From Nitrincola alkalisediminis (GTDB lineage: Bacteria > Pseudomonadota > Gammaproteobacteria > Pseudomonadales > Balneatricaceae), in the NCBI RefSeq assembly GCF_009821115.1, contig NZ_VYTY01000018.1, positions 1-50,088 of the forward strand: a stretch of DNA of 50,088 nt, in the 5' to 3' direction. How positions within the stretch are numbered: the stretch's first letter is position 1; the number at the start of each line of letters is the position of its first letter. Below, one piece after another: positions 36,100 through 45,806 of this stretch. The position numbers and the translations under genes are program-made. The notes below the pieces were generated by a model. The model was not told the origin of the DNA, did not search any database, and saw only the letters and a list, made by a program, of their open reading frames with translations.

Positions 36100-37272
36100 A
36101 TGCAAAATCAATGGAGCCTCCGCTCAAAAGAAATCGAGTCCTTTAAAGTGATGGACTTATTAAAGCGGGCCCGAGAGTTAGAAGCCTTGGGGCATGATGT
36201 TATTCATCTTGAGGTGGGCGAACCCGATTTTCCGACAGCGGGCCCTATTGTCCAAGCCGCTGCTGCCGCGTTAAATGCAGGTAAAACGCAATACACACCT
36301 GCAGCAGGTATTCCTGAGTTACGAGAAAAAATTGCGCAGTTTTATGCAGAGCGCTACAAGGTATGCATCACACCTGAGCAAGTGTTGGTGACACCAGGTG
36401 CGTCCGGTGCCCTATTGTTGGCGTTCTCTTTGATTGCCGATGTTGGGAAAACGATCATGATGAGTGATCCGAGCTACCCATGTAATCGTCAGTTTTTACG
36501 TCTGCTAGACGCTCGGGGGCAATTGGTGCCCACTGGGCCTGAACAGCGTTTTCAGTTGACGCCGGATTTGATCGCCCAGCATTGGCAGTCGTCTACGGCT
36601 GGGGTTTTGTTGGCTTCTCCCTCTAATCCAACTGGAACACTGGTTGATAAAGCGTCCTTGCATGCTATTGCAAATCAAGTCCATGAACTGGGCGGGCAAC
36701 TGATCGTGGATGAGCTGTATCATGGTTTAACCTACGATACAGATGCTGATACGGTTTTGTCGGTCGATCCGAGTGCTATCGTGATTAACAGTTTTTCAAA
36801 GTATTTTGGAATGACGGGGTGGCGGCTCGGGTGGCTTGTTGCGTCAGAAGAGGCGGTTAAAGAGATGGAGAAAATGGCACAAAATCTGTTTATCTCGCCA
36901 CCGACCTTGTCTCAATATGCGGCTCTCGCAGCTTTTAGTGAAGAGGCAATAAGCGTATTTGAACAGAGGCGTCAGGCATTTGCCCGTCGTCGAAATCTGC
37001 TGGTAGAGGGGTTGAAGCGTTTGGGGTTTGGGGTGCCTGTCGTACCTGATGGTGCATTTTATGTGTATGCCGATGCATCTCATCTCACCTCAAACAGTTT
37101 TGACTTTTGTTGGCAGTTGCTTGAAGACGATTTTATTGCTGTTACACCGGGTGCTGATTTCGGTCACTATCAAGCAGAGCGTTATATACGCTTTTCGTAT
37201 ACAACGAGCTTTGAACGTATTGAGGCTGCCTTGGAGAGATTGGCTGTTCGCTGCGCGTCCTCTAAATCATGA
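36100..37272 (+). CDS. Class I/II PLP-dependent aminotransferase
   Basis: A 390-residue fold-type I aminotransferase. Visible motifs are GEPDFPTAGPIV (~40), TPGASGALLLA (~98-108), SPSNPTGTLV (~173), DELYHGLTY (~204) and the PLP lysine K234 in SFSKYFGMTGWR. The arginine in RYIRFSYTTS near the end would bind the substrate carboxylate. A homologue stands beside dksA in Pseudomonas. The substrate is not determined. The ATG at 36100 (GGTAGAG upstream) matches the family start better than the ATG at 36043. Its end overlaps the convergent Rieske gene by 6 bp. Confidence 0.88.
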   Translation: MQNQWSLRSKEIESFKVMDLLKRARELEALGHDVIHLEVGEPDFPTAGPIVQAAAAALNAGKTQYTPAAGIPELREKIAQFYAERYKVCITPEQVLVTPGASGALLLAFSLIADVGKTIMMSDPSYPCNRQFLRLLDARGQLVPTGPEQRFQLTPDLIAQHWQSSTAGVLLASPSNPTGTLVDKASLHAIANQVHELGGQLIVDELYHGLTYDTDADTVLSVDPSAIVINSFSKYFGMTGWRLGWLVASEEAVKEMEKMAQNLFISPPTLSQYAALAAFSEEAISVFEQRRQAFARRRNLLVEGLKRLGFGVPVVPDGAFYVYADASHLTSNSFDFCWQLLEDDFIAVTPGADFGHYQAERYIRFSYTTSFERIEAALERLAVRCASSKS

Positions 37273-37587
37273 TATGAGAATGTAAACTTGATGATCCTGG
37301 ATAGAGGTTTGGCAAGCGCGTAGCGATTGGTGGCGGCACGGACCTGCTATGCAGACACCGGTTTCCGGTTTGAATAATGCGCCGTGAGTGGCGCATTGGA
37401 TGAACTGCTTTTCAATGTCCATCAGTTGATTGGTTTGCCATTCCAACCGAATACCTCTATGCGGACAGTGGTTTTCGTATACGTAAACCGCATCTTTGCG
37501 TCGCATCACAATGAAGGCTTGTTCGTCGTAATCCAGGTTCACGGCTTGGTTGTCTGGAAAGTCCTCTAGCTGGCCGATATTAAGCAT
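37267..37587 (-). CDS. Small Rieske [2Fe-2S] ferredoxin-like protein
   Basis: A 106-residue single Rieske domain with both cluster-binding pairs: C41-x-H43 (CPHRG) and C65-x2-H68 (CATHGALF), followed by the GVCIAGPC loop. Such free-standing proteins may donate electrons to oxygenases or act as small redox subunits; no oxygenase gene is near. It starts 2 nt after the stop of the upstream kinase-like gene, so the two are probably co-translated. Confidence 0.88.
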   Translation of the reverse strand: MLNIGQLEDFPDNQAVNLDYDEQAFIVMRRKDAVYVYENHCPHRGIRLEWQTNQLMDIEKQFIQCATHGALFKPETGVCIAGPCRHQSLRACQTSIQDHQVYILIS

Positions 37588-37589
37588 GC

Positions 37590-39131
37590 TTATCGACCTC
37601 CTTGAGGGAGTAGCAAGTTTTGTGCGCGCAGCTGTGATAGCAGCTGTTCTATTGCCTCATCATCCTCAGTGTCCACAGGGAGAGTGATGCGTTTTTCGTC
37701 TTCTGTTAGCGGTTGTTGAGTAGTAACTTGTTGATGCATGATGTGAATGTCAGCATCGGACGGGTCTTTACCCTCCTCATTGCGACGAACAAGTCGAGCT
37801 TCAACCAAATGAGGTTTGCAGGTGCAGCTAATAATGCGTACTGGCAGTTTCAGTCGTTGAGCAAGTTCGATGTAGCTTTTGCGGGTAATGCGTCGAATAA
37901 ATGTGGCATCGACGACAACCGTTTGCCCTGAACGTAACAGCTGTTCAGCTAGATCGCGTAAGCGGTGGAAGGTGCGTGTGTTCATGTCGGCGCTATAAAG
38001 CTCGATTTCTTCACCTTGCAAACTTAATTGATGATGCAATCGTTTGCGTTCTACATCAGATCGAATACGGATGGCGCCAATCTCTTCAACCAGTTGTTTG
38101 CTTAAGTAACTTTTACCACTGCCGGAAACACCATGCATCAAGTAAAGTGCTGGAGGTGGCGGAGTGCAGTAGCGTTCAGTTAGGTGCAGGTAATGTCGGA
38201 AGCTGGCGGTATCGGGGTGCTCGCCCAGTAATGCAACTTTAGCACGGACCATAGAGCGGTATGCTTTGTAGAGATTCAGTAATCTGATGCCGCCATAATC
38301 CCCATTTTTTTCTAAATACAGATTTAGGCATCGATTTGCCCAGCGAGGCTGGTGATTAGCCTCTAGATCCATCAATAGAAACGCAAGATCAGAGAGTGTA
38401 TCGATCCAACGAAACTGTAGGTTAAATTCGATGCAATCGAAAAGTCGCAATTGATCATGAAATAAGGTGATGTTTGCTAGATGCAAGTCGCCATGGCATT
38501 CTCGAACATGTCCTTGCTTTTTCCGCTCAATCAGCAAAGGAGCGAGCTCTTTAAAGTCTTGTGCGGTTTGGGTATGAAGGCGTAAGAGCAAAACGGAGTC
38601 CTCAAGCGCTTGAGGGTTTTGATTACAATGTTCATAATTGTCTGAAATCAGTTGCCAAAGGGTTTCGGGCTCACCCCAAGGGCTGTCTTGTGCCACAATG
38701 GGGATTCGCTGGTGAAAATCGGCAATCTGCAATGCCAGTGTGTCAATCCAGCGCGCTTCAAAGAGCTGTTTAGCGAGTTGGCGATCCAAGCGGTGTTCTG
38801 GATCAAATTGCGCCATTTTAACAGCGTATTCGATGGGATTTGAGGCGTCACCGATTTTAGGGTCACTATGAGTACCGCTAATCGCAATGACGTCTTGATA
38901 AATATCGGGTGCTAATCGCTGATTTAAGCGCAATTCTTCTTCACAACACACACGGCGCTGTTCTAATGATGTAAAATCCAGAAATCCAAAGTTAACCGGC
39001 TTTTTAATTTTATAGGCGAACGTGCCGGTCAGCAGAAGCCACGAGATATGAGTTTCAATCACCTCAATGTGGCTACAAGGATGTGGGAAACGATCTGGAT
39101 TCATTAATGAATGTATCAGTGTTTTTAACAT
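37590..39131 (-). CDS. Two-domain protein: aminoglycoside phosphotransferase-like kinase fused to P-loop ATPase
   Basis: The 513-residue protein joins a kinase-like N-terminal domain (~1-320; Brenner-type HGDLHLAN at 213-220 and FDCIEFN at ~231-237) to a P-loop nucleotide kinase-like domain (~328-505) with Walker A GVSGSGKS at 334-341 and a VVVDATFI strand. This corresponds to a widespread bacterial family of unknown function often annotated as a bifunctional aminoglycoside phosphotransferase/ATP-binding protein. There is no reason to expect antibiotic resistance. It starts 45 bp from the divergent PBP1b gene. Confidence 0.85.
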   Translation of the reverse strand: MLKTLIHSLMNPDRFPHPCSHIEVIETHISWLLLTGTFAYKIKKPVNFGFLDFTSLEQRRVCCEEELRLNQRLAPDIYQDVIAISGTHSDPKIGDASNPIEYAVKMAQFDPEHRLDRQLAKQLFEARWIDTLALQIADFHQRIPIVAQDSPWGEPETLWQLISDNYEHCNQNPQALEDSVLLLRLHTQTAQDFKELAPLLIERKKQGHVRECHGDLHLANITLFHDQLRLFDCIEFNLQFRWIDTLSDLAFLLMDLEANHQPRWANRCLNLYLEKNGDYGGIRLLNLYKAYRSMVRAKVALLGEHPDTASFRHYLHLTERYCTPPPPALYLMHGVSGSGKSYLSKQLVEEIGAIRIRSDVERKRLHHQLSLQGEEIELYSADMNTRTFHRLRDLAEQLLRSGQTVVVDATFIRRITRKSYIELAQRLKLPVRIISCTCKPHLVEARLVRRNEEGKDPSDADIHIMHQQVTTQQPLTEDEKRITLPVDTEDDEAIEQLLSQLRAQNLLLPQGGR

Positions 39132-39176
39132 TTTGCTCTGCTGCTGCCTCTTGTTATCAGAGATTATACAAGTCTA

Positions 39177-41537
39177 ATGTCAAAAAAGAGAGTTAAAACC
39201 ACACGTAGACGTGGTCAGAATCAAAAGAAGTCTACGGGCAGAGCCATATTTAAATGGATGTTTGCTGCATTTTTAAAATTATCCATCTTGGGTGCTGTTT
39301 TTTTTGCGGTGGTTTTGATCTATGTCGATGGTCAGGTTCGCGAAAAATTTGAAGGAAAGCGATGGGCGTTACCTGCAAAGGTGTATGCTCGTCCCTTAGA
39401 GCTCTATCCCGGGCAGTCTATTAGCATTCAGGACCTTCGCGAGGAGTTGACGGGGCTTGGTTATCGCTTTGTAAATGCGGCACAAGGGCCGGGTAATGTT
39501 GAAGTGGCGAACAATCGAGTACGTGTTCTTACACGAGGATTCGATTTTCCGGATGGTGCAGAGCCTCAGCGTCGTTTGATGCTCGAATTTTCGGGTGAGC
39601 GTTTGCAACGGGTGCATGATGAAGCTCGTAATGAAAACCTGCCTTTGGTGCGCATGGAGCCTATTCAAATTGGCGGTATATACCCGCATAGTAATGAAGA
39701 TCGTGATTTAATTCGGATTGAAGAAGCGCCTCCTTTTCTAAAGGAAGCGTTGTTAGTCGTGGAAGACCGAGACTATTACTCGCATCATGGTGTCTCTATC
39801 AAGGGCATCAGTCGTGCACTGTGGGTGAATATTCAAGCGGGCCGCTTTGTGCAGGGTGGAAGTACACTGACGCAGCAGCTGATCAAAAATTTTTATTTAA
39901 CATCTGAACGAACCCTTTCGCGTAAACTGCTTGAGTTGCCCATGGCATTGGTCATGGACTTCCGTTATGAAAAAGACGAAATCCTAGAGGCCTATTTAAA
40001 TGAAGTCTATTTAGGCCAGTCGGGGACTCGTGCGGTACATGGCTTTGGTTTAGCATCTCAATTTTATTTTTCACGCCCGGTGACTGAATTGGAATTGCAT
40101 CAGGTTGCTCTGTTGGTTGCGATGGTGAAAGGGCCGTCTTTCTATGATCCGCGCCGCAATCCTGAAAGAGCCATGCAGCGTCGAAACCTGGTTTTGAGTA
40201 TGCTTAGGGATCACGGCTATATTAGTGATAGCCAATTCCAAGAGGTGGCGGCTCTGCCTTTGGGGATCGCGCAAGCGCGTAGTCTTCATAAAGGGGCCTA
40301 TCCTGCGTACCTTGATTTAGTCAGAAGGCAGTTACGTAAAGATTATCGTGATGAAGACTTGTCTTCAGAAGGATTGCTGATTTTCACGGCCTTAGATCCG
40401 TTGGTTCAGTCACGAGCCGATCAGTCGATGGTGACGGTTCTGAATGATCTTGAAAAACGGCATGGCGCAAGAGGGAAGGACCTTCAAGGAGCAATGGTTG
40501 TCACAGACCCTCAAACAGGAGAGGTGCTTGCTGTTGTCGGAGGTAAAGATACGCGTTATGAAGGCTTTAATCGTGGCTTGGATGCCGTTCGTCCAATTGG
40601 ATCCTTAGGTAAGCCTGCTGTTTTCCTTGCCGCATTAGAGCAGGGATACACTCTGGCTAGCGTATTGCAAGACACACCGATTAATATGCGTTTGCCAAAT
40701 GGGGATGTGTGGTCACCACAAAACTTTGATCGGCAAACCTATGGCAATGTACTGATGCATAGAGCGTTGGCGCGTTCATTAAACTTATCCACCGTTAACT
40801 TAGGCATGGCGATTGGTCTGCCAAAAGTTGTGGATGTTCTAAAGCGATTAGGGGTTGAGCGAGATATTCAGTTGTTTCCATCAATGTTGCTTGGGGCACA
40901 AGGGATGGCGCCAATTGAGGTCGCTGAAATGTATCAAACCTTTGCTTCAAATGGTTTTAGAATGCCTTTGCGATCCATTCGAATGGTGACAACGGCTGAT
41001 GGCGAAGAGTTGTCGAGATACCCTTTCCAACTACGTCAGCAAGTGGATGCTGCATATGTTCATCTGATTCAGTATGCGATGCAGGAAGTGGCTCGTGAAG
41101 GAACGGCTCGAAGTATTTATCAACGTTTACCGACGTCTTTAAATGTCGCAGGTAAAACGGGAACCAGTAGCGATCAGCGTGATAGCTGGTTTGCAGGCTA
41201 TACGGGTAATCGGCTAGCCGTCGTATGGGTGGGTCGTGATGATAATAGTCAGCTACCGTTTACGTCGACAGGTGGTGCCTTGCCCGTATGGATTGAGTTT
41301 ATGGCACGTGACAAGCCTGAACCTCTAGTGGCTGCACGTCCGTCTGGTATAGAGTATGTTTGGATAGATGAAGAAACGGGGTTGAGGTCGGACCCTTTAT
41401 GTCAAGGCTCAAGACAATTACCCTTTATCACGGGTTCTGCACCACAGGTTAGTGTAGACTGTGGTCAGCATCCGTCAGTGAATACACCAACGCCGGTGGA
41501 GCCTTCGAGTGGATGGTTGAGAAATTGGTTGCGATGA
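39177..41537 (+). CDS. mrcB: Bifunctional penicillin-binding protein 1b
   Basis: PBP1b polymerises and crosslinks peptidoglycan at the inner membrane. The 786-residue protein has a basic cytoplasmic tail (1-~25), one TM helix (~28-50), a UB2H-like domain (~65-160), a GT51 glycosyltransferase domain with catalytic E196 in VVEDRDYYSHHG and GGSTLTQQLIKN, and a transpeptidase domain with S476xxK479 in PIGSLGKP, SLN (534-536) and KTGT (660-663). The UB2H domain implies activation by an LpoB-like lipoprotein, and the next gene encodes a lipoprotein. Confidence 0.96.
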   Translation: MSKKRVKTTRRRGQNQKKSTGRAIFKWMFAAFLKLSILGAVFFAVVLIYVDGQVREKFEGKRWALPAKVYARPLELYPGQSISIQDLREELTGLGYRFVNAAQGPGNVEVANNRVRVLTRGFDFPDGAEPQRRLMLEFSGERLQRVHDEARNENLPLVRMEPIQIGGIYPHSNEDRDLIRIEEAPPFLKEALLVVEDRDYYSHHGVSIKGISRALWVNIQAGRFVQGGSTLTQQLIKNFYLTSERTLSRKLLELPMALVMDFRYEKDEILEAYLNEVYLGQSGTRAVHGFGLASQFYFSRPVTELELHQVALLVAMVKGPSFYDPRRNPERAMQRRNLVLSMLRDHGYISDSQFQEVAALPLGIAQARSLHKGAYPAYLDLVRRQLRKDYRDEDLSSEGLLIFTALDPLVQSRADQSMVTVLNDLEKRHGARGKDLQGAMVVTDPQTGEVLAVVGGKDTRYEGFNRGLDAVRPIGSLGKPAVFLAALEQGYTLASVLQDTPINMRLPNGDVWSPQNFDRQTYGNVLMHRALARSLNLSTVNLGMAIGLPKVVDVLKRLGVERDIQLFPSMLLGAQGMAPIEVAEMYQTFASNGFRMPLRSIRMVTTADGEELSRYPFQLRQQVDAAYVHLIQYAMQEVAREGTARSIYQRLPTSLNVAGKTGTSSDQRDSWFAGYTGNRLAVVWVGRDDNSQLPFTSTGGALPVWIEFMARDKPEPLVAARPSGIEYVWIDEETGLRSDPLCQGSRQLPFITGSAPQVSVDCGQHPSVNTPTPVEPSSGWLRNWLR

Positions 41538-41547
41538 GGAAAGATAA

Positions 41548-42192
41548 ATGAAACACACTAAATGGATTCTGATTTCTGGGAGCCTGTTATTGGCAGGTTG
41601 TGCAACCTCCAATCCGTTCACGAATATTCCGGTTGAAGATAGGACAGGGCGTCCTGTGCAATCAACGCCCCCCGCGCCAGTCGCGACACCGCCAAGTGGT
41701 GTGATAGTTACGCCTGTGGACCCAGGTTTGGGTGTTACGCTTCCAGGTGAAATTCCGGTGGTTAGAATGCAAAGAGATTTGCCGCCTGCCGATGAAGTTT
41801 GGCAGCCCGTAACTCCGCAACAGAGCGCACCTGCGCCATCAGTACCTTCAAGTTCCGCACCGTCGGTGCCTGAAAATACAGCCGTAGTTGCTTTGCTTGA
41901 AGCCGCTCGATCTGACACCAATAGTGGTGACCTAAGAGGTGCTCAGTCGCGTCTGGAGCGTGCGCTTCGCATCTCTCCAAGAGAGCCTGATGTGTATTAC
42001 GAGTTGGCCGAAGTAAAGCGTCAGTTCGGGCAGTTCTTGGATGCTGAACAGGTCGCCTTGCGGGGGGTAGGGGTTGCTGAAGGGCAGCCAGCTCAGCTTC
42101 GAAAACTGTGGATTTTGATTAGCCAAATCAGAACGGAGGCCGGTGATTTGGCGGGTGCAGAAGAGGCAAGGGAGCGTGCCTCTAAGTTTTAG
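41548..42192 (+). CDS. TPR-containing lipoprotein downstream of PBP1b
   Basis: A 214-residue protein with a type II signal peptide and lipobox LLAGC (C18), a proline-rich linker (~25-110) and a C-terminal region with tetratricopeptide-like helices (~115-212, NSGDLRGAQSRLERALRISP and YYELAEVKRQFGQFLDAEQ). It begins 10 nt after mrcB. A proline-rich tether plus a small C-terminal domain is also the layout of the PBP activators LpoA/LpoB, so an activator role for PBP1b is a reasonable guess, but the fold predicted here is TPR-like, not LpoB. It overlaps the convergent gene by 11 bp. Confidence 0.85.
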   Translation: MKHTKWILISGSLLLAGCATSNPFTNIPVEDRTGRPVQSTPPAPVATPPSGVIVTPVDPGLGVTLPGEIPVVRMQRDLPPADEVWQPVTPQQSAPAPSVPSSSAPSVPENTAVVALLEAARSDTNSGDLRGAQSRLERALRISPREPDVYYELAEVKRQFGQFLDAEQVALRGVGVAEGQPAQLRKLWILISQIRTEAGDLAGAEEARERASKF

Positions 42193-42787
42193 AAAACTCA
42201 TCTAGCAGTGCGCTAGCGGCTAAAGGGATGAAGGCGGCTAGTGCAAAGTTAAAGAAAATTGGGTTCCCTGCTGTTCCTATCAAAGGAATGAAAGAAAAGA
42301 ACACAAGTCCTATACTCGCAACGAACGCGCTGCTTAAGCCTTTAATCTTTGCCGTTGCCTTTTTGAACAACAGACTTCCTGCAAATAAAGCCAGCAGAAT
42401 CGCAATTGAGAGTGTATGTGCGTACAGCACGGCATACCCCATCGCGCGTGATAGTTCAAAAAATGCAATGAGGCCTAAAAGCCAGCGTCCCCATCCTGCC
42501 ATCGACCAATGCCACTGCTGTCCCGTTGCGAGAAAGACCGTGGCTATAAACGGCAGAGCGACGTACATACTCAGGTTTTCGGTCATTTGTAGAAGTGTCG
42601 TTTGTTGCGGACCTTGTGTGAGTACGAGATGTGAGAGTGCATAGGCTGTCACAAACAGTGAGCTGAGGGCAAAAACCCTCACTTTGTAGTGAGTCTCAGG
42701 CTCTGCTGACCTCAGCCGCTTGAGCAGCCAAACGGCTGCTAAGCTGCTGCTCATCAATAGAATCACATGGGAAACAGATTCAATCAT
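42182..42787 (-). CDS. Multi-pass membrane protein of unknown function
   Basis: I do not recognise the family. The 201-residue protein has about six hydrophobic segments (near 6-24, 37-58, 72-86, 102-118, 122-142, 150-195). Its charged residues are few and lie between helices. It starts 14 nt downstream of the hemL stop on the same strand, so it is probably co-transcribed with hemL; no functional link is evident. Confidence 0.7.
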   Translation of the reverse strand: MIESVSHVILLMSSSLAAVWLLKRLRSAEPETHYKVRVFALSSLFVTAYALSHLVLTQGPQQTTLLQMTENLSMYVALPFIATVFLATGQQWHWSMAGWGRWLLGLIAFFELSRAMGYAVLYAHTLSIAILLALFAGSLLFKKATAKIKGLSSAFVASIGLVFFSFIPLIGTAGNPIFFNFALAAFIPLAASALLDEFSKT

Positions 42788-42801
42788 TGAGGCCTCATGA
42801 G

Positions 42802-44097
42802 TTAAACATCGTTGCGCGTTAAGTCTGCAAACACGCGGTCTGCGGCTTGTAAGGTGGCATCTAGATCGGCTTCAGTATGCGCGTTTGAGATAAAACCAGC
42901 TTCAAATGCAGAAGGGGCGAGATAAACACCTTGCTTTAACATGCCGTGGAAAAACCGCGAAAAAAGCTGGGTGTTGCAGCTCGTGGCATCAGAAAAGCCT
43001 TTGATTTCCGTTGCTTCAGTGAAGAAAAGCCCAAACATGCCGCCTACACAGGTTGTTGTAAATGGAATGTGGTGCTTTGCCGCAAGAACTTTTAGCCCTT
43101 CAGTCAAGTACTCGGCTTTAGCGGCCAATTGCTCATGCACACCCTCTTCGCAGAGTGCATTTAGCATGGCTAAACCTGCAGCCATCGCTAGGGGGTTGCC
43201 AGATAGGGTTCCTGCTTGGTAGACAGGTCCAAGCGGTGCAATATGAGACATGACCTCTTTTCGACCCCCGAACGCACCAACAGGTAAACCTCCGCCAATG
43301 ACTTTGCCCAGCGTTGTTAAGTCAGGCTTTACACCGTAGAAGGCTTGTGCGCCACCCAAAGCCACTCTGAATCCGGTCATCACTTCATCAAATATCAGGA
43401 GGCTTTGATACTGATCGCACACTTCACGGAGTCCTTCAAGGAAGCCTGGAACCGGTGGAATGCAGTTCATGTTGCCAGCAACAGGTTCTACAATGATGCA
43501 CGCAATTTGATCGCCCACGTCAGCAAAGGCTTGGCGAACAGAGTCAATATCATTAAATGTCAGAGTGATGGTGTGCTCAGCCAGTGCTGCAGGTACGCCG
43601 GGCGAATTGGGTTCTCCAAGAGTGAGCGCTCCTGAGCCTGCTTTAACCAGCAGTGAGTCAGAGTGGCCATGGTAACAGCCCTCAAATTTAACGATTTTGT
43701 CACGCCCAGTAAAACCACGAGCCAAGCGAATAGCACTCATGGTTGCCTCGGTTCCTGAGCTGACCATCCGTATCATTTCCATCGAAGGAACCAGCTCACA
43801 TACCTTGTCGGCCATGCTGGTTTCAATGGCGGTGGGTGCGCCAAAGCCAAGCCCATTGTCTAGAGCTTCACGAACAGCATTAATCACAGGAGGGTAAGCA
43901 TGACCAAGAATCATGGGACCCCAAGAGCCTATGTAGTCGATGTAGCGCTGATCATCTTCGTCATAGATATAGGCGCCTTTTCCACGCTTGAAGAAGATCG
44001 GTGTGCCACCAACCCCCTTAAATGCGCGTACCGGGGAGTTTACGCCCCCTGGAATATGAACTTGAGCGGCTTGAAAGAGATCATCGGATCTTGACAT
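42802..44097 (-). CDS. hemL: Glutamate-1-semialdehyde 2,1-aminomutase
   Basis: HemL makes 5-aminolevulinate from glutamate-1-semialdehyde in the C5 heme pathway. The 431-residue PLP enzyme has [16 protein letters not shown] (~16-31), [15 protein letters not shown] (~113-127), [11 protein letters not shown] (~137), FDEVMTGFR (~236) and the PLP lysine K265 in [18 protein letters not shown]. It is divergent from argC across a 168-bp region with only weak promoter candidates. Confidence 0.97.
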   Translation of the reverse strand: MSRSDDLFQAAQVHIPGGVNSPVRAFKGVGGTPIFFKRGKGAYIYDEDDQRYIDYIGSWGPMILGHAYPPVINAVREALDNGLGFGAPTAIETSMADKVCELVPSMEMIRMVSSGTEATMSAIRLARGFTGRDKIVKFEGCYHGHSDSLLVKAGSGALTLGEPNSPGVPAALAEHTITLTFNDIDSVRQAFADVGDQIACIIVEPVAGNMNCIPPVPGFLEGLREVCDQYQSLLIFDEVMTGFRVALGGAQAFYGVKPDLTTLGKVIGGGLPVGAFGGRKEVMSHIAPLGPVYQAGTLSGNPLAMAAGLAMLNALCEEGVHEQLAAKAEYLTEGLKVLAAKHHIPFTTTCVGGMFGLFFTEATEIKGFSDATSCNTQLFSRFFHGMLKQGVYLAPSAFEAGFISNAHTEADLDATLQAADRVFADLTRNDV

Positions 44098-44265
44098 GAA
44101 TAAACTATCCTTTAATAAGTATTCTGAACACCATTAGTCTGTCTATAATAGTGATTATTGAATCAGATTTGTATGATATGGGTTTAAAAGCTGTCATAAC
44201 CTATGTGTATCATACAGAGTTAAGAGCATTACGCTGCACAACTGACATTAGATTGAGAGGTTAGG

Positions 44266-45300
44266 GTGATTAAAGTAGGTATAGTAGGTGGCACGGGGTA
44301 TACCGGGGTTGAGTTACTCAGGGTTCTGGCAAATCATCCTTTTGCAAAGGTCGAAGTGATTACGTCACGCTCCGAAGAAGGTGTTTTAGTGGCCGATATG
44401 TATCCTAACCTCCGAGGTCATTTGGATATTGGATTTACCGTTCCGGATATTGAAACGCTGGCGGCCTGTGATGTTGTTTTTTTCGCTACCCCTCACGGTG
44501 TAGCCATGAGCATGGCGCCAGAGCTCATTGATAGAGGTGTGCGGGTCATCGATCTGGGCGCAGACTTCAGGATTAAAGACATTCCTTTATGGGAAAAGTG
44601 GTATAACCACACGCACACTTGCCCTGAGTTGGTTGAAAAGGCGGTATATGGTTTACCAGAGGTCAACAGGGAAGCGATTCGCACCGCTCAATTAATTGGT
44701 TGTGCTGGTTGCTATCCTACCGCTGTTCAGCTCGGTTATTTACCCTTGTTAGAGAAGGGTTGGGTTGATCACAGACGTTTGATTGCTGATTGTAAATCGG
44801 GCGTGAGCGGAGCAGGTCGTGGTGCAAGTGTTGGGGCATTATTGTGTGAGACCAGCGAGAGCATGAAAGCCTACGGCGTACCTGGACATCGCCATTTACC
44901 CGAAATTCGTCAAGGCTTGGCGAGAGCGGCCAATAAGCCAGTCGGGCTGACCTTTGTGCCTCACTTAACACCAATGATACGTGGTATTCATGCAACGCTT
45001 TATTCGGTACTGAAAGACCCTGTTGATTCAGGACTGCAAGAGTTGTTTGAAGCGCGCTATGCTAATGAGCCCTTCGTAGATGTCATGCCAGCCGGTAGTC
45101 ATCCAGAAACTCGCAGCGTAAAAGGGTCGAATGTCTGTAGAATTAGTGTGCACCGGCCGCAAAATGATGACACAGTTGTTGTGTTGTCTGTGATTGATAA
45201 TCTTGTTAAAGGTGCATCAGGTCAGGCGGTTCAAATCATGAATATCATGTTTGATCGACCTGAAAATGAAGGCTTGACCCAAGTTGCGTTGATGCCTTAG
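44266..45300 (+). CDS. argC: N-acetyl-gamma-glutamyl-phosphate reductase
   Basis: ArgC reduces N-acetylglutamyl phosphate to the semialdehyde in arginine synthesis. The 344-residue protein has the NADP-binding start [18 protein letters not shown], the active-site cysteine C149 in [11 protein letters not shown], and HRHLPEIRQ with the catalytic histidine, then [17 protein letters not shown]. The start is GTG at 44266 with GAGAGG upstream. Arginine synthesis also depends on carAB at the other end of the window. Confidence 0.97.
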   Translation: MIKVGIVGGTGYTGVELLRVLANHPFAKVEVITSRSEEGVLVADMYPNLRGHLDIGFTVPDIETLAACDVVFFATPHGVAMSMAPELIDRGVRVIDLGADFRIKDIPLWEKWYNHTHTCPELVEKAVYGLPEVNREAIRTAQLIGCAGCYPTAVQLGYLPLLEKGWVDHRRLIADCKSGVSGAGRGASVGALLCETSESMKAYGVPGHRHLPEIRQGLARAANKPVGLTFVPHLTPMIRGIHATLYSVLKDPVDSGLQELFEARYANEPFVDVMPAGSHPETRSVKGSNVCRISVHRPQNDDTVVVLSVIDNLVKGASGQAVQIMNIMFDRPENEGLTQVALMP

Positions 45301-45307
45301 GTAATAC

Positions 45308-45336
45308 TTGACTGCTTTGCTTGGTTTTGTAAGAAT
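45308..45336 (+). promoter_or_regulatory. Candidate erpA promoter
   Basis: TTGACT (45308-45313) and AAGAAT (45331-45336) are separated by 17 bp in the argC-erpA gap. The -10 is weak. It would start transcription ~22 nt before erpA. Confidence 0.4.
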
Positions 45337-45364
45337 GCTCTGTCCGCAATGAGGTTATCGAGCA

Positions 45365-45712
45365 ATGACAGAATCGACTGAAGAAACAACTCTTTATTTT
45401 ACGCAATCAGCCGCTGCAAAAGTCAGGGCATTGATTGAAGAAGAGGAAAATGAGAGTCTAAAGTTGCGTGTGTTTATTACGGGCGGCGGTTGTGCTGGGT
45501 TTTCGTATGGCTTTACGTTTGACGAAGAGGTTGCCGAGGATGATACGGCAATCACGACGGATGGCGTGACTTTGTTGGTGGATCCTATGAGCTTTCAATA
45601 CTTGATTGGCGCTCAAGTGGATTACCAAGAAGGGTTGCACGGTTCGCAGTTTATGATCAAAAACCCGAATGCGGCAACGACTTGTGGCTGTGGATCCTCA
45701 TTTTCTATCTGA
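45365..45712 (+). CDS. erpA: A-type iron-sulfur carrier protein ErpA
   Basis: ErpA delivers [4Fe-4S] or [2Fe-2S] clusters to apoproteins such as the isoprenoid enzymes IspG/H. The 115-residue protein has the HesB/IscA fold with cluster ligands C43 ([11 protein letters not shown]) and C107/C109 (CGCGSSF). The [31 protein letters not shown] stretch is characteristic of ErpA rather than IscA or SufA. The ATG follows a GAGG-like element. Confidence 0.95.
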   Translation: MTESTEETTLYFTQSAAAKVRALIEEEENESLKLRVFITGGGCAGFSYGFTFDEEVAEDDTAITTDGVTLLVDPMSFQYLIGAQVDYQEGLHGSQFMIKNPNAATTCGCGSSFSI

Positions 45713-45722
45713 TCGTCTTTGA

Positions 45723-45753
45723 TAGCCCATTTTCCTTGTTGGAGGATGGGCTA
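45723..45753. terminator. Hairpin between convergent erpA and anmK
   Basis: TAGCCCAT (45723-45730) and ATGGGCTA (45746-45753) form an 8-bp stem, extended inside by TCC/GGA. It is followed by a mixed T-rich stretch on the plus strand. Likely a shared terminator for both genes. Confidence 0.65.
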
Positions 45754-45806
45754 GTATTCTTGCTCTAACTCTTTTACGTTAACTCTTTTTACCTATTTAA
45801 TGTCCT

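Noticed and set aside
37590-39131. Antibiotic resistance gene (aminoglycoside phosphotransferase)
   Set aside because: Only the kinase fold is shared. The protein belongs to a widespread chromosomal two-domain family and lies among housekeeping genes.
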